This document shows, in pieces, positions 28,434 through 38,389 of a stretch of 64,000 nt of DNA. Both the position numbers and the translations under genes were made by a program. The DNA comes from Arenibacter hampyeongensis (lineage in GTDB: Bacteria; Bacteroidota; Bacteroidia; Flavobacteriales; Flavobacteriaceae), in the NCBI RefSeq assembly GCF_002909255.1, contig NZ_PIOB01000014.1:1-64000 (forward strand). The letters run 5' to 3'. Under the pieces are notes generated by a model, which did no database searches, had not been told where the DNA came from, and was given only the letters and a program-made list of their open reading frames with translations. Each line of letters begins with the position of its first letter. The first letter of the stretch is position 1.

Positions 28434-30194
28434 CTATTTAATATTTAAGGTAAAAGGCATTCTGGCCTGAACCCCCTTATTTTCCATCGCTGATTTAATC
28501 TCCTGTAGAATTGTAAAGGCTTCCATACCAATTTCCTGCTGAATAAAAGTCTCTTGGCTTTTGGCACTGGCACCTCCGATATCTTCCATAAATTTTTCAA
28601 AATCCGATTTATACTTTGGAAGTTTTTTAATTCCGTAATGGTCTAGGCTTACCATTTTAGCTGCCTCTGCAATAGCCTCATCCAGGCCACCCAATTCATC
28701 TACCAGACCCAGACGCAAAGCATCTACCCCACTCCAAACACGACCTTGGGCCAAACTATCTGCCTGAGCCATGGAAATACCCCTGCCCTGAGCCACCCTA
28801 TCCAAAAACGTTTCGTAAGTGGCTTCTATCCCTTCAAGAACATTATTTCTAAAATTATCGCTCATGGGTTCAAATAGGGAATATTCCACTGAGTTTTGGT
28901 TGGTTCCCACTTGTTCTGCATTTACACCCATATTCTTCGCCAATTCATTGATATTGGGTATGGTACCAAATACACCTATAGACCCTGTAATGGTAGTAGG
29001 TTCTGCAAAAATCTTGTCGGCTCCCGCAGCAATATAGTAACCTCCAGAAGCGGCGACATCCCCCATAGAAACCACTACTGGTTTGGACTGCTTGGTAATT
29101 TCAATTTCGCGCCAGATAATATCTGAAGCCAATGCACTTCCACCCGGAGAATTCACCCTTAGCACTATGGCTTTAACATCATCATCTTCCCTGGCCTTCT
29201 TTAGTGCATCATTAATAATACCTTGACCAATTACATCCGAACCCCCTTCACCGTACCATATTTCGCCTTGGGCATAAATCACTGCAATCTTACCCTTGCC
29301 ACTGTTGATTTTAATTTTGCTAGCCGTATTGACATAATCTGATATGCCAACATAGTTAATATCCACATCATCCTCTATTGCCAATGTCTCTTTGATCTTT
29401 GATTCATATTCATCAAAAAATATAACATCATCAATCAATCCCGTTGACGCCGCATATTTTGGGGTCCTGGCCCCTAAGGTATCCGCTATATGATTTAAAT
29501 TTTCAATAGAAATATTCCTACTATCGGAAATATTGGTAAGCATTGAATCCCACAAGGCATCCAATAACTCCCTGATCTGTGTCCTATTGGCTACGCTCAT
29601 TTCGTTGGCCAAAAAAGGCTCAACGGCACTTTTGTATTTCCCATGGCGAATTACCTCCATTTTTATACCGGTCTTTTCCTGCAAATCCTTGAAAAATAAT
29701 ACTTCCGTGGACAGTCCTTTAAAATCCATGGCCCCCACTGGATTAAGGTATACCTTATTGGCTACACTCGCCAAATAATAATCCTTTTGGGTATAGAAAT
29801 CCCCATATGCATATATGAATTTTCCACTACCTTCAAACTCAACTAAAGCATCTCGTATAGCCTTGGTTTGTGATAAGCCGGCCATAAGCACATTATTATT
29901 TAGACTTATCCCTTTAATCTTGTTATCATCCTTGGCCACACGTATGGCGTGCAATATATCGTCCAACCCTTGTTTTACACTAAAAAGACCGGCAAAAGGG
30001 TTGGATTCGTCCATCCCCACATAATCGTTGATAGGGGTTTGCAATTGTATTTCCAGAACAGAATTATTCCTGACCACCACAGCGTCTTCTCCACTGCCGA
30101 CAAGAGCTGCCAAAATGAGAAACATTACAAACATGATTCCGAAGGCTATGAGACAACCTATAATTGCCGCTAATAAATTTCTTAAAAAGTTCAT
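28434..30194 (-). CDS. sppA: Signal peptide peptidase SppA, 67K type
   Basis: A 586-residue membrane-bound serine protease that digests cleaved signal peptides. One N-terminal transmembrane helix (about residues 8-32), then two ClpP-like domains. The first has 'YGDFYTQKDYYLASVANKVYLNP' with the general-base Lys; the second has 'VNSPGGSALASDI' and 'MGDVAASGGYYIAAGAD' with the nucleophile Ser. Tandem-domain length is that of the E. coli-type enzyme. It is transcribed away from the FolK-dNK gene. Confidence 0.94.
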   Translation of the reverse strand: MNFLRNLLAAIIGCLIAFGIMFVMFLILAALVGSGEDAVVVRNNSVLEIQLQTPINDYVGMDESNPFAGLFSVKQGLDDILHAIRVAKDDNKIKGISLNNNVLMAGLSQTKAIRDALVEFEGSGKFIYAYGDFYTQKDYYLASVANKVYLNPVGAMDFKGLSTEVLFFKDLQEKTGIKMEVIRHGKYKSAVEPFLANEMSVANRTQIRELLDALWDSMLTNISDSRNISIENLNHIADTLGARTPKYAASTGLIDDVIFFDEYESKIKETLAIEDDVDINYVGISDYVNTASKIKINSGKGKIAVIYAQGEIWYGEGGSDVIGQGIINDALKKAREDDDVKAIVLRVNSPGGSALASDIIWREIEITKQSKPVVVSMGDVAASGGYYIAAGADKIFAEPTTITGSIGVFGTIPNINELAKNMGVNAEQVGTNQNSVEYSLFEPMSDNFRNNVLEGIEATYETFLDRVAQGRGISMAQADSLAQGRVWSGVDALRLGLVDELGGLDEAIAEAAKMVSLDHYGIKKLPKYKSDFEKFMEDIGGASAKSQETFIQQEIGMEAFTILQEIKSAMENKGVQARMPFTLNIK

Positions 30195-30327
30195 CCGATA
30201 TAAGTATTGCTAATAACTTGCAAAGATAGCCAATGTGGAATTTATGCAATTATAAATATTGAATTATATATACCTCAAATATTAGAATATGCATCTTGAT
30301 TAAGGTCGATGAAATTTGACCTTGTTT

Positions 30328-30361
30328 TTGGCATTTCCCTTTATGAAGTAAATTACTTTTG
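30328..30361 (+). promoter_or_regulatory. Promoter of the folK-dNK gene
   Basis: TTG at 30328-30330 and TACTTTTG at 30354-30361 resemble the -33 / -7 pair with a long (23-base) spacer. The -7 box matches TAnnTTTG exactly. It argues for the ATG at 30381 over the in-frame ATG at 30309, which would put the promoter inside the gene. Confidence 0.55.
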
Positions 30362-30380
30362 TTTACTTTGCCCGCACATT

Positions 30381-31526
30381 ATGAATAAGACTGTAACAAC
30401 ATACCTTTCACTTGGAAGTAATTTAGGGGATAAACTAAACCACCTGCAGGAGGTGGTGTTTTTGATCCATTCCTCTATCGGAAATGTTGTTAAGATATCA
30501 CCGATTTATGAAACACCTGCCTGGGGTTTTGATGGGGAAGATTTTTACAATTGTTGCATTGCGGTAGAAACCTCCCTAACCCCATTGGATTTGTTGGAAA
30601 ACCTATTGACAATTGAAACAAGGTTGGGCAGGGAGCGAAATAAAGGAACTGGTTACTCTTCCAGAACTGTGGATATAGACATCCTATATTATGAAAGGGA
30701 AATAATAAATTCCGAGGCGCTGACCATCCCCCACCCAAGCCTACAATTGAGAAGGTTTGTTCTTAGACCTTTGGCAGACATAGCCCCGCAGTTCTATCAT
30801 CCAGTTCTAAACAAAGATTCGAGAAATTTGTTACAGGAATGCAAGGATAAAAGTAATATAACCAGAACCGAACATAAGCTATACGCCACCAGATTACAGC
30901 TTTTCTCCCAATTGCATTATATGGCCATTGAAGGAAATATTGGTGCGGGGAAAACCTCATTGGCCCATAAGATAGGACAGGATTTCAACGCCAAATTGGT
31001 TTTGGAACGATTTGCGGACAACCCTTTCCTACCCAAGTTTTACGAAGATCAGAGTAGATTTGCCTTTCCCTTGGAAATGTCGTTTCTAGCCGACCGCTAC
31101 CAACAATTTATGGACGATACCTCCCAATATGATCTGTTCAAAAATTTTATGGTAAGCGATTACGACATTAACAAATCCCTGATTTTTGCAAAAGTCACCC
31201 TACAGGAGGAGGAATTTAAACTCTACCGTAAGCTTTTTAATCTCATGCATAAAGAGATAAAGAAGCCAACGATGTATATCTATCTGTACCAAAACACGGA
31301 ACGCCTACTACAAAATATAAAGCAAAGGGGAAGAAATTACGAACAGAATATTGCTCCCGAATACTTAGAGAAGTTAAACCGGGGCTATTTCGACTTTCTA
31401 AAAAGTTTTCCCGAGCAAAATAATCTAATTTTAGATGTTAGTGAACTGGATTTTGTGGAAAACCAAGACGATTACGAGGTAATTTTAGACCAAATTCAAA
31501 AATTCGCGGTGAAACTCTCATTTTAA
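30381..31526 (+). CDS. folK: Fused HPPK (FolK) and deoxynucleoside kinase
   Basis: A 381-residue two-domain enzyme. Residues 1-155 are 6-hydroxymethyl-7,8-dihydropterin pyrophosphokinase ('YLSLGSNLGDK', 'TRLGRERNKG', 'DIDILYYE', 'PHPSLQLRRFVLRPL'), a step in folate synthesis. Residues about 175-381 are a deoxynucleoside kinase with P-loop 'IEGNIGAGKTSLA', an 'ERFADNPFLPKFY' substrate region and the Arg-rich lid 'KQRGRNYEQNI'. I chose the ATG at 30381 because the sequence before it looks like promoter. Both halves look catalytically intact. Confidence 0.92.
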   Translation: MNKTVTTYLSLGSNLGDKLNHLQEVVFLIHSSIGNVVKISPIYETPAWGFDGEDFYNCCIAVETSLTPLDLLENLLTIETRLGRERNKGTGYSSRTVDIDILYYEREIINSEALTIPHPSLQLRRFVLRPLADIAPQFYHPVLNKDSRNLLQECKDKSNITRTEHKLYATRLQLFSQLHYMAIEGNIGAGKTSLAHKIGQDFNAKLVLERFADNPFLPKFYEDQSRFAFPLEMSFLADRYQQFMDDTSQYDLFKNFMVSDYDINKSLIFAKVTLQEEEFKLYRKLFNLMHKEIKKPTMYIYLYQNTERLLQNIKQRGRNYEQNIAPEYLEKLNRGYFDFLKSFPEQNNLILDVSELDFVENQDDYEVILDQIQKFAVKLSF

Positions 31527-31545
31527 GATAATTTTCACATAATAC

Positions 31546-31700
31546 TTGCACAGAACAAATCAATTTATTTACTTGCGCCTCCAATAAAGCCGTTTTGAGT
31601 TGTAATGAACATCAAAAATTACAGCGGAAAGACTTTAAGGTTTTGAACTAACTAACTCAAACTATATATTGCCGACCCAACCATTAGGTTGGGTTTTTGG
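31546..31700 (+). ncRNA. Candidate structured small RNA with terminator
   Basis: Between two convergent genes, TTG at 31546-31548 and a TACTTG box at 31570-31575 look like a weak promoter. Downstream, TTTGAGTT (31594-31601) pairs with AACTCAAA (31654-31661), and inside it TGTAAT (31601-31606) pairs with ATTACA (31618-31623). A strong terminator, ACCCAACC-ATTA-GGTTGGGT (31675-31694) plus T-run, follows. The terminator is about 150 bases past the folK stop, far for that gene, which favours an independent RNA of about 120 bases. A 6S-like RNA is one possibility; a 3' UTR is the alternative. Confidence 0.45.
31675..31699 (+). terminator. Intrinsic terminator
   Basis: ACCCAACC and GGTTGGGT form an eight-pair stem with an ATTA loop, followed by five T residues. 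It ends either folK-dNK readthrough or the candidate small RNA, and lies just before the convergent methyltransferase stop. Confidence 0.85.
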
Positions 31701-31721
31701 TTTTAAAAACTATCTCTATTA

Positions 31722-32258
31722 TTAAAATTGAGCCTTCAATTTTGACCAGAGGTCCCATACCACTATGCCGACGCTTACTGAAATATTCAACGAGTGTTTG
31801 GTTCCGTATTGCGGGATTTCCAAAACCCCATCACTGTTCGAAACTACCTCTTGGGAAACCCCTTTTACTTCGTTACCAAAAATTAAGGCATATTTTTCAT
31901 TTTTATCCACTTTAAAGTCGTTAAGCATGTCCGCATTTTCCGCTTGTTCAACGGAAAGTGAAATGTAGCCCACTTGCTTTAATTCCTTCAACAATTCCAT
32001 AGCGTTTTCACGATATTCCCAAGCAACACTATCAGTTGCCCCCAAAGCAGTCTTATGAATGTCCTTATGAGGTGGAGTTGCTGTAATTCCGCACAAGTAG
32101 ATTTTCTCTATCAGAAAGGCATCAGCTGTCCTAAAAACCGATCCAATATTGTTCAAGCTCCTTACATTATCCAACACAATACAAATAGGAGTCTTTACCA
32201 CCTGTTTAAACTCATCCACATTAAGTCGGTCCAATTCACTATTTTCCAATTTACGCAT
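31722..32258 (-). CDS. TrmH/SpoU family RNA methyltransferase
   Basis: A SpoU-type (SPOUT superfamily) 2'-O-ribose methyltransferase of 178 residues from the ATG at 32258. Motif 1 is 'VLDNVRSLNNIGSVFRTADAF', motif 2 'YALIFGNEVKGVSQEVV' and motif 3 'EIPQYGTKHSLNISVSVGIVVWDL', which together form the knotted SAM site. It lacks the extra N-terminal RNA-binding domain of RlmB, so it is a minimal TrmH/TrmL-like form. The RNA target (tRNA or rRNA) cannot be told from sequence. Confidence 0.9.
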   Translation of the reverse strand: MRKLENSELDRLNVDEFKQVVKTPICIVLDNVRSLNNIGSVFRTADAFLIEKIYLCGITATPPHKDIHKTALGATDSVAWEYRENAMELLKELKQVGYISLSVEQAENADMLNDFKVDKNEKYALIFGNEVKGVSQEVVSNSDGVLEIPQYGTKHSLNISVSVGIVVWDLWSKLKAQF

Positions 32259-32428
32259 ACAATCCAATATTAATTTTTAATTTTCACACCACTTGTATTG
32301 TGGAATAAACCGCCCATCCACCAACATAAAGTTATCCCCAAAATATCAACAATAGTGTACATTCCAGTAGATAAACCTTACATTCGTTGTTTCAGAAAGG
32401 AATGCAAAAATAAGTTAATAAAATCGCT

Positions 32429-35044
32429 TTGGCCGACTCGGGAAAAACAAAAAAGGTAACCCCTTTAATGAAACAGTACAATACCATTAAGGTGAAATAT
32501 CCTGATGCTCTGTTATTGTTCCGAGTTGGGGACTTTTACGAAACCTTTGGGGAAGATGCCGTTAAGGCCTCTAAGATACTGGGCATTATTCTCACCCACC
32601 GTAACAATGGAGGGGACAGAACCGAATTGGCCGGATTCCCACACCACTCCTTAAATACTTATTTACCCAAATTGGTAAAGGCGGGGCAGCGTGTGGCCAT
32701 TTGCGATCAATTGGAGGACCCCAAACTCACAAAGACCATAGTTAAAAGGGGGGTTACCGAACTGGTGACCCCGGGTGTGGCCATGAACGACGATATCCTT
32801 TCGGCCAAGACCAACAATTTTTTATGTGCTGTCCATTTTGGACGAAAGCGATTAGGCGTATCCTTTGTAGATATATCTACGGGAGAATTTTTAACATCGG
32901 AAGGCAATGAAGAACAGATAGACAAATTACTTCAGAATTTCTCACCCAACGAGGTATTGGTATCAAAAGCCAATAAAAAGGAATTCCTTGAGGTATTTGG
33001 CAAAAACTTCCACACCTTTTTTACGGAAGACTGGATTTTCCAGGATGATTACGCCCTAGAAACACTAACCAATCATTTTAAAACGAAAAGCTTAAAAGGT
33101 TTTGGCGTAGACCATTTATCCCATGGCATAGTGGCGGCGGGAGTTGTACTGCATTACCTTTCCGACACCCAACACAGACAATTACAGCATATCAATACCC
33201 TTCAGCGCATTGCGGAAGAAGAATATATCTGGATGGATAGGTTTACCATACGAAATCTGGAACTTTACCATTCCAACAACCTTAATGCCGTTACACTTTT
33301 AGATGTTATAGACAAAACCATTTCGCCTATGGGCGGAAGAATGCTGAAAAGGTGGTTGGCACTTCCCCTAAAGAATATAGAAAAAATCCGAAGAAGGCAC
33401 CAGGTAATTACCCATCTTACCGAAAATGAAGCTGCCCACCATAAATTGCAGAATGGCATTAAGTTGATCGGGGATTTGGAACGGTTAATTTCCAAAGTGG
33501 CCACGGGAAAAATAAATCCAAAGGAAGTGGTTCAGCTTAAAAATTCTTTGGAGGCCATTGTACCCATTAAACAAATCACTACCAAAAGCAAAAACGAGGC
33601 CCTAAACCTCATAGGGGATCAATTGCATACCTGTGATATGCTGAGATCTAAAATCAAAGAAATGATCAGTGAGGAGGCTCCTGTCAACATGTTAAAAGGC
33701 AGCACAATTGCTGAGGGATATTCTGCCGAATTGGACGAGTTACGAGGTCTGGCTTTTTCCGGAAAGGACTATCTGGATAAAATGCTGCAAAGGGAAACTC
33801 AACGCACAGGCATTAGCTCCCTAAAAATAGCCTCCAACAATGTCTTTGGTTATTATATTGAAGTACGCAACACCCATAAGGACAAGGTCCCCGAAGACTG
33901 GATCCGAAAGCAGACCCTGGTAAATGCCGAGCGCTATATCACCGAAGAGCTTAAAGAATATGAAGCCAAAATATTGGGTGCGGAAGAGCGTATTCTAAGT
34001 TTGGAACAACAATTATTCTCCCAGTTGGTAGTTTGGATGCAAGAATATATTGCCCCTGTTCAAAATAATGCCCACCAAATAGCTCAACTGGACTGTCTTT
34101 GTGGCTTTACGCAATTAGCCAAGGAGAACAATTATGTTTCTCCGGACATGGATGATTCCACTGAACTGTCCATCATTGGAGGTAGGCATCCTGTAATTGA
34201 AAAGCAATTGCCCTTGGGAGAGGCCTATATTGCCAATGATGTAAACTTAAATAGGGACGAGCAACAGATCATTATGATTACCGGTCCCAACATGAGTGGT
34301 AAATCGGCCATTTTAAGGCAAACGGCGCTAATTGTTTTGTTGGCTCAAATGGGCAGTTTTGTACCGGCCGATTCCGCAAAAATTGGTTATGTGGATAAAA
34401 TATTTACACGTGTAGGTGCCAGTGATAATATTTCCATGGGAGAATCTACCTTTATGGTGGAGATGAACGAAACTGCCTCCATTCTAAATAACCTCTCCGA
34501 ACGCAGTTTGGTACTATTGGACGAAATAGGGCGTGGCACTAGTACCTATGACGGTATCTCTATTGCCTGGGCCATTTCGGAATATCTTCATGAACATCCT
34601 GCCAGGGCCAAAACCTTATTTGCCACCCATTACCACGAGCTCAATGAAATGACCTCTACATTCAGTCGCATTAAAAATTTCAATGTCTCTGTAAAAGAAC
34701 TGAAGGACAATGTCCTCTTTTTACGAAAATTGACCCCTGGAGGCAGTGAGCATAGTTTTGGTATACATGTGGCGAAAATGGCTGGAATGCCACAACAAGT
34801 CATCCATAAAGCCAATAAAATTCTTAAGAAGCTGGAAAAATCACATTCCAGCGATGAGCTCACCGATAAATTGCAACTGGTGCAAAACGAAATGCAGCTT
34901 AGTTTTTTTAATTTGGACGATCCACTATTGGAACAGATAAAAGAGGAAATTACCCACCTGGACATCAACACCTTAACCCCTGTTGAAGCCTTGATGAAAC
35001 TTAACGAAATTAAGCGTTTGCTCACCAAAAAGAAAAATGCCTAG
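32429..35044 (+). CDS. mutS: DNA mismatch repair protein MutS
   Basis: MutS1 of 871 residues. The mismatch-binding Phe-x-Glu is in '[14 protein letters not shown]' (about residues 34-47). The C-terminal ATPase has Walker A '[14 protein letters not shown]', '[10 protein letters not shown]', Walker B '[16 protein letters not shown]' and 'FATHYHEL'. The frame begins with TTG at 32429; the first ATG (32468) would cost 13 residues of a conserved '[11 protein letters not shown]' start, so TTG is preferred. It is full length and intact, and stands before the tRNA pair. Confidence 0.95.
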   Translation: MADSGKTKKVTPLMKQYNTIKVKYPDALLLFRVGDFYETFGEDAVKASKILGIILTHRNNGGDRTELAGFPHHSLNTYLPKLVKAGQRVAICDQLEDPKLTKTIVKRGVTELVTPGVAMNDDILSAKTNNFLCAVHFGRKRLGVSFVDISTGEFLTSEGNEEQIDKLLQNFSPNEVLVSKANKKEFLEVFGKNFHTFFTEDWIFQDDYALETLTNHFKTKSLKGFGVDHLSHGIVAAGVVLHYLSDTQHRQLQHINTLQRIAEEEYIWMDRFTIRNLELYHSNNLNAVTLLDVIDKTISPMGGRMLKRWLALPLKNIEKIRRRHQVITHLTENEAAHHKLQNGIKLIGDLERLISKVATGKINPKEVVQLKNSLEAIVPIKQITTKSKNEALNLIGDQLHTCDMLRSKIKEMISEEAPVNMLKGSTIAEGYSAELDELRGLAFSGKDYLDKMLQRETQRTGISSLKIASNNVFGYYIEVRNTHKDKVPEDWIRKQTLVNAERYITEELKEYEAKILGAEERILSLEQQLFSQLVVWMQEYIAPVQNNAHQIAQLDCLCGFTQLAKENNYVSPDMDDSTELSIIGGRHPVIEKQLPLGEAYIANDVNLNRDEQQIIMITGPNMSGKSAILRQTALIVLLAQMGSFVPADSAKIGYVDKIFTRVGASDNISMGESTFMVEMNETASILNNLSERSLVLLDEIGRGTSTYDGISIAWAISEYLHEHPARAKTLFATHYHELNEMTSTFSRIKNFNVSVKELKDNVLFLRKLTPGGSEHSFGIHVAKMAGMPQQVIHKANKILKKLEKSHSSDELTDKLQLVQNEMQLSFFNLDDPLLEQIKEEITHLDINTLTPVEALMKLNEIKRLLTKKKNA

Positions 35045-35166
35045 GAGTTGTACCAAAAGGCCATATCGCCCATAATTTCTTTCTAATATATTCACCTTGG
35101 GCATATTATAAATATTTTGATTCTTTTTAGCGAAAAGTTCTTTGCTTTTTATAGAATTATATTAAA

Positions 35167-35200
35167 TTTGCTCCCGCATCTGAAAAGGATGCTACGTTCA
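35167..35200 (+). promoter_or_regulatory. Probable promoter of the tRNA pair
   Basis: TTTG at 35167-35170 and TACGTTCA at 35193-35200 resemble the -33 and -7 boxes with a 22-base spacer and are 10 bases before the first tRNA. The -7 box matches only partly. Confidence 0.45.
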
Positions 35201-35209
35201 TTTTAAACT

Positions 35210-35285
35210 GCGAAAATAGCTCAGTTGGTAGAGCGCCACCTTGCCAAGGTGGAGGTCGCGGGTTCGAATCCCGTTTTTCGCTCCA
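35210..35285 (+). tRNA. tRNA-Gly (GCC)
   Basis: A complete cloverleaf. The acceptor GCGAAAA (35210-35216) pairs with TTTTCGC (35275-35281). The anticodon stem CCACC/GGTGG encloses TTGCCAA, with anticodon GCC. The T-loop GGTTCGAATCC is standard. The discriminator is T (35282) and CCA is encoded at 35283-35285. Confidence 0.97.
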
Positions 35286-35316
35286 TTGTAAAATCTATTC
35301 TGCCTTGAGCAGCTAG

Positions 35317-35400
35317 GCTCGAGTGGTGGAATTGGTAGACACGTTGGACTTAAAATCCAATGGACATTAGTCCGTGCGGGTTCAAGTCCCGCCTCGAGTA
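35317..35400 (+). tRNA. tRNA-Leu (UAA)
   Basis: A class II tRNA of 84 bases with a long variable arm. The acceptor GCTCGAG (35317-35323) pairs with CTCGAGT (35393-35399) with one G-U pair. The anticodon stem TTGGA/TCCAA encloses CTTAAAA with anticodon TAA. The T-loop GGTTCAAGTCC is normal. CCA is not encoded. The 3' end borders the mobilisable region, making it a plausible integration target. Confidence 0.97.
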
Positions 35401-35410
35401 CAAGGGAGAT

Positions 35411-35436
35411 AGCCGAGGTTTTGCCTCGGCTTTTTC
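35411..35436 (+). terminator. Terminator after tRNA-Leu
   Basis: AGCCGAGG (35411-35418) and CCTCGGCT (35424-35431) form an eight-pair stem, followed by T residues. It ends the tRNA transcript. Confidence 0.9.
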
Positions 35437-35684
35437 ATTTAAAAAAATGTCGTTGGTACAACATAGGTACAACAAATCAGCGTTTTTCTTTGCTCATTCA
35501 AAACAATAATCCTTTTAATATTAGTTACTTTGGGCTAAAATCAATCAATTTGGCTTCTAATCCCAATTAATGAACTCTAGATTTTATAGTGCCTAGAAGG
35601 TTTTTTTTGCTTTCCTTTTCCACTATTCACAAAAAAGCATTAGATAGGGTACTAAATCCAATATCAAAATCACTTTGATGTATA

Positions 35685-37988
35685 CTACAACAAAGGTCCC
35701 TTACCCCTGTACTTGGACCAATCCGTAAGCTCGTCCTTGAACCCGTTGAAGACCTCCTCTTGCCCTTTTTTGCCCCGATTGCCCAATAACGAGCTGATGG
35801 CATAAACACCTTTTCGCAACAAACGGTTTTGTTCGATGGAAGATTTCCTTTCCAGTGCCTTATTTAAACTTTTCCGAAGTCCGTTGCCCATATGGTGATG
35901 CACCATTTCCGAATGGAGGTTTGGATAAACTTTTTCAGCTGTCAGCATAAAGGCGACCCTATCGTACATTCCCCTTTCCATTAGATGGCCCGCCCAAAGG
36001 TTCTTGAGATCGTTCCTGCCATCTTTGATCAGGCCGTTGATAACGGTCTGCTGTTCCAATAATGTTGCGGTGACATCGGGAATGGAATTCAAATAAAGGT
36101 CTGTTCTTTTGGGCAAGGGGCAACTTGTCCTATGGTCCGTATAAATAGACCTGACCTCGAATCCGTCCTTCCCTTTTTCAAAATAAAATCCCTTGGCGTT
36201 GAAAAGGGCCATATAGTCCTTCGGGGATTTTTCATAAGGCGCGTGCATCCGTTCGGCATGTTTTACATAACGGCCCAGTGCGGCCTTCTCGAATTCTTGC
36301 CTATAACCTATTTCCATGGTCCCGTAAAGTTTTGGAAAGACCATTGGCAGAAAAAAGGAGGATGCCGTAAGTTCAGGGCCAATATCGGAATTCCGTGCCG
36401 TCAACATTTCCAGTACCATATGGTTTTGACGGACGAAACCGGTGGATAAATATGCGTCCATGGCCTTGGGCAAGGGAAGGTCGCCCAATCGAACGGGGAC
36501 CGTATGTTTGTTGGAACCGGAAAAGGACAATCGGTTATCCTGGTACTTTACTCCCAAGGACCGGAACAGACGATGGACACTCCCTTTTTCCGTCCCGACA
36601 TCGAAAATGCCGTTTTCCAATATTCTGCCGATAAGCCGGAACTTGCTTTCCAAGGTTTCTTTTTCCTTTTTTTCCTCCAATTGGAATAGCCTGTCCCTCA
36701 CTATGGGGAACTCTTTTTTAAGTGCTTCCATCAACAAATTTTTTTGATTTCTTGGAAGGTAGCGTTCAAGAAAAATGTAATCTTTGGATGTTGTTATATG
36801 CGGAAGGATATCCATTGGGTTCTTGGCCACCATGTTCTCCGAGAACAGTCCGTTGCGGTCCGGGGACTTCAGATAGGATGTCAGGAATGCTTCTTTTATC
36901 AGTTTTCGGATTTCAAGTTTGAACTGTTTGCTGTCGGTATCGATCTCTGTAGGCTGGTCGCTATTCCCGAAAATATTGGGACGTTTCTCCATCCCTATTT
37001 TTGGACTCAGCTCGCTTTCCTTGAACGCATATCCCGATTTGTCATGGATGGTATATCCCTTGACGGCATCCCCTTTTATGTCCAGTTTTATATCGATGTC
37101 CTGATATTCCTTAAGTACTTCTGGGAGGTCGTGCGGCCTTATGGCCCTGAAAAGTCCATAGGTGGTCCCTATCTGTTTCATCAGGCGTTTGCGGTGCATC
37201 GGCAAGAGCTTGGATTTTGAATTCGTACCAAATACCTTTTGCAGTTTCGGACCGCTTAAGCTTGGGTGTACAATGGAGCCGTTGATGAACCTTGTCCGGT
37301 ATCCTTTTTGATTGTCTAGGCCAAAGGCGACCCCTATCCTTCCCGATTGGTTTTTAGTTTGCTTTATTTCGATGTGATAGGGCCTGACCAGTTTTGCCAG
37401 TTCTTGAAAGCTCCGCACCTTATGTTTTTGCAGGATGCTGTTCAGTACGTCCTGCAAATAGAACTTCGTCCCTTGTGTAGGGTCCATCCCGAACTGTTGC
37501 CCGGGCAATCTGTACAGCGGGAGTTCCCTCCGCTGTTTTGTCCGTGGCGAGGGAGTTAGGCCGAACTTTTTTTCGAGGTATTGCTGGGTCGCCATGTTCC
37601 TGCGGTAGCTGTTGAAGATTCCGAGTACCTTTCCCGAACCGGTTACATTGGTCGTTATGATATGGACATGCTCGTGCTCGGTGTCGTTGTGCCTTACCAT
37701 AACATAGGGCTGTTCCCCGTAGCCCATATGCTGCATGTATTCCTTTGAGACCTCATGGAAGGTCCTGTCATCAAGGTGTTCCCCATGGGGAAGGTTCAGG
37801 GTAATGTGGGCATAGCGGTTCTTGGTGGCATTGCGCTGTCCCTGAAAGTGGAGTACGTTCCCGAAGAATTTCTGTGATATGTCCTGTGAGTACATGCCCC
37901 CGTAACCAAGTATGCGCATGCCCTCCTTGCCGAACACATAGTTCAACATTCCCTGACAGCTTTCCCTATATAATATTCTTCCTATCAT
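35685..37988 (-). CDS. Relaxase / mobilisation nuclease (MOBP-like)
   Basis: A 767-residue relaxase. The N-terminal third has the nuclease features: a catalytic-region Tyr in 'RILYRESCQGMLNYVFG', 'HITLNLPHGEHL' and the metal-binding triad HEHVH (residues 105-109) in 'DTEHEHVHIITTNV'. This is the pattern of Bacteroidota MobB/BmgA relaxases that nick oriT. The remaining 600 residues are long and without recognised motifs. Its ATG overlaps the stop of the upstream partner gene by four bases, so translation is coupled. The gene appears intact. Confidence 0.88.
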   Translation of the reverse strand: MIGRILYRESCQGMLNYVFGKEGMRILGYGGMYSQDISQKFFGNVLHFQGQRNATKNRYAHITLNLPHGEHLDDRTFHEVSKEYMQHMGYGEQPYVMVRHNDTEHEHVHIITTNVTGSGKVLGIFNSYRRNMATQQYLEKKFGLTPSPRTKQRRELPLYRLPGQQFGMDPTQGTKFYLQDVLNSILQKHKVRSFQELAKLVRPYHIEIKQTKNQSGRIGVAFGLDNQKGYRTRFINGSIVHPSLSGPKLQKVFGTNSKSKLLPMHRKRLMKQIGTTYGLFRAIRPHDLPEVLKEYQDIDIKLDIKGDAVKGYTIHDKSGYAFKESELSPKIGMEKRPNIFGNSDQPTEIDTDSKQFKLEIRKLIKEAFLTSYLKSPDRNGLFSENMVAKNPMDILPHITTSKDYIFLERYLPRNQKNLLMEALKKEFPIVRDRLFQLEEKKEKETLESKFRLIGRILENGIFDVGTEKGSVHRLFRSLGVKYQDNRLSFSGSNKHTVPVRLGDLPLPKAMDAYLSTGFVRQNHMVLEMLTARNSDIGPELTASSFFLPMVFPKLYGTMEIGYRQEFEKAALGRYVKHAERMHAPYEKSPKDYMALFNAKGFYFEKGKDGFEVRSIYTDHRTSCPLPKRTDLYLNSIPDVTATLLEQQTVINGLIKDGRNDLKNLWAGHLMERGMYDRVAFMLTAEKVYPNLHSEMVHHHMGNGLRKSLNKALERKSSIEQNRLLRKGVYAISSLLGNRGKKGQEEVFNGFKDELTDWSKYRGKGPLL

Positions 37989-38371
37989 CCCGTTTGTCCT
38001 TCCGTGGTGATTTCGATAAGTTTATAAAGTAGTCCGTTTGCCTTTTGTACCTCGCTTACCAAACTACTGTTCGGACTTCTCAGGTTCTTGTAGTGGGCCA
38101 GTTTGACCAATTGGTTGATGTTGCTGCCGATCCTGTTGAAATGGTAGGCAAGATTTGAAGTGTCAGGGAGCATATCCTTTTCCTCCGACCCCATGTTCAG
38201 GACCAATCTTCTTAAAAAGGGGCTAATTGTACCACGCTGTGAAATGTCCAGGTCGTAGGATCCGACAATTATCTTCAGTCTCTCATATTCGGTATCGTTG
38301 AACCGGAGCATTACGTTATGGTACCGTTTCTTGTTTCCCAGTCGTTTTCGGCCTCTTTTCCTTGGTTCCAT
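37985..38371 (-). CDS. MobC-like mobilisation accessory protein
   Basis: A 128-residue basic protein. The N-terminus is Lys/Arg-rich ('RKRGRKRLGNKKRYH'), followed by a ribbon-helix-helix-like start ('VMLRFNDTEYERLKII') and the MobC/relaxosome signature 'NLAYHFNRIGSNINQLVKLAH' (about residues 70-92). Such proteins bind oriT and help the relaxase. It precedes and overlaps the relaxase gene and follows the candidate oriT. Confidence 0.85.
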   Translation of the reverse strand: MEPRKRGRKRLGNKKRYHNVMLRFNDTEYERLKIIVGSYDLDISQRGTISPFLRRLVLNMGSEEKDMLPDTSNLAYHFNRIGSNINQLVKLAHYKNLRSPNSSLVSEVQKANGLLYKLIEITTEGQTG

Positions 38372-38389
38372 TTTGGTTGTTTTTTAAGA

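Noticed and set aside
30309..30380. N-terminal extension of the folK-dNK gene from ATG 30309
   Set aside because: The segment contains a TAnnTTTG promoter box and the family N-terminus begins exactly at the ATG at 30381.
36132..37559. Several long plus-strand frames opposite the relaxase gene
   Set aside because: Their lengths follow from the higher GC of the relaxase gene; sequences are low-quality and overlap each other.
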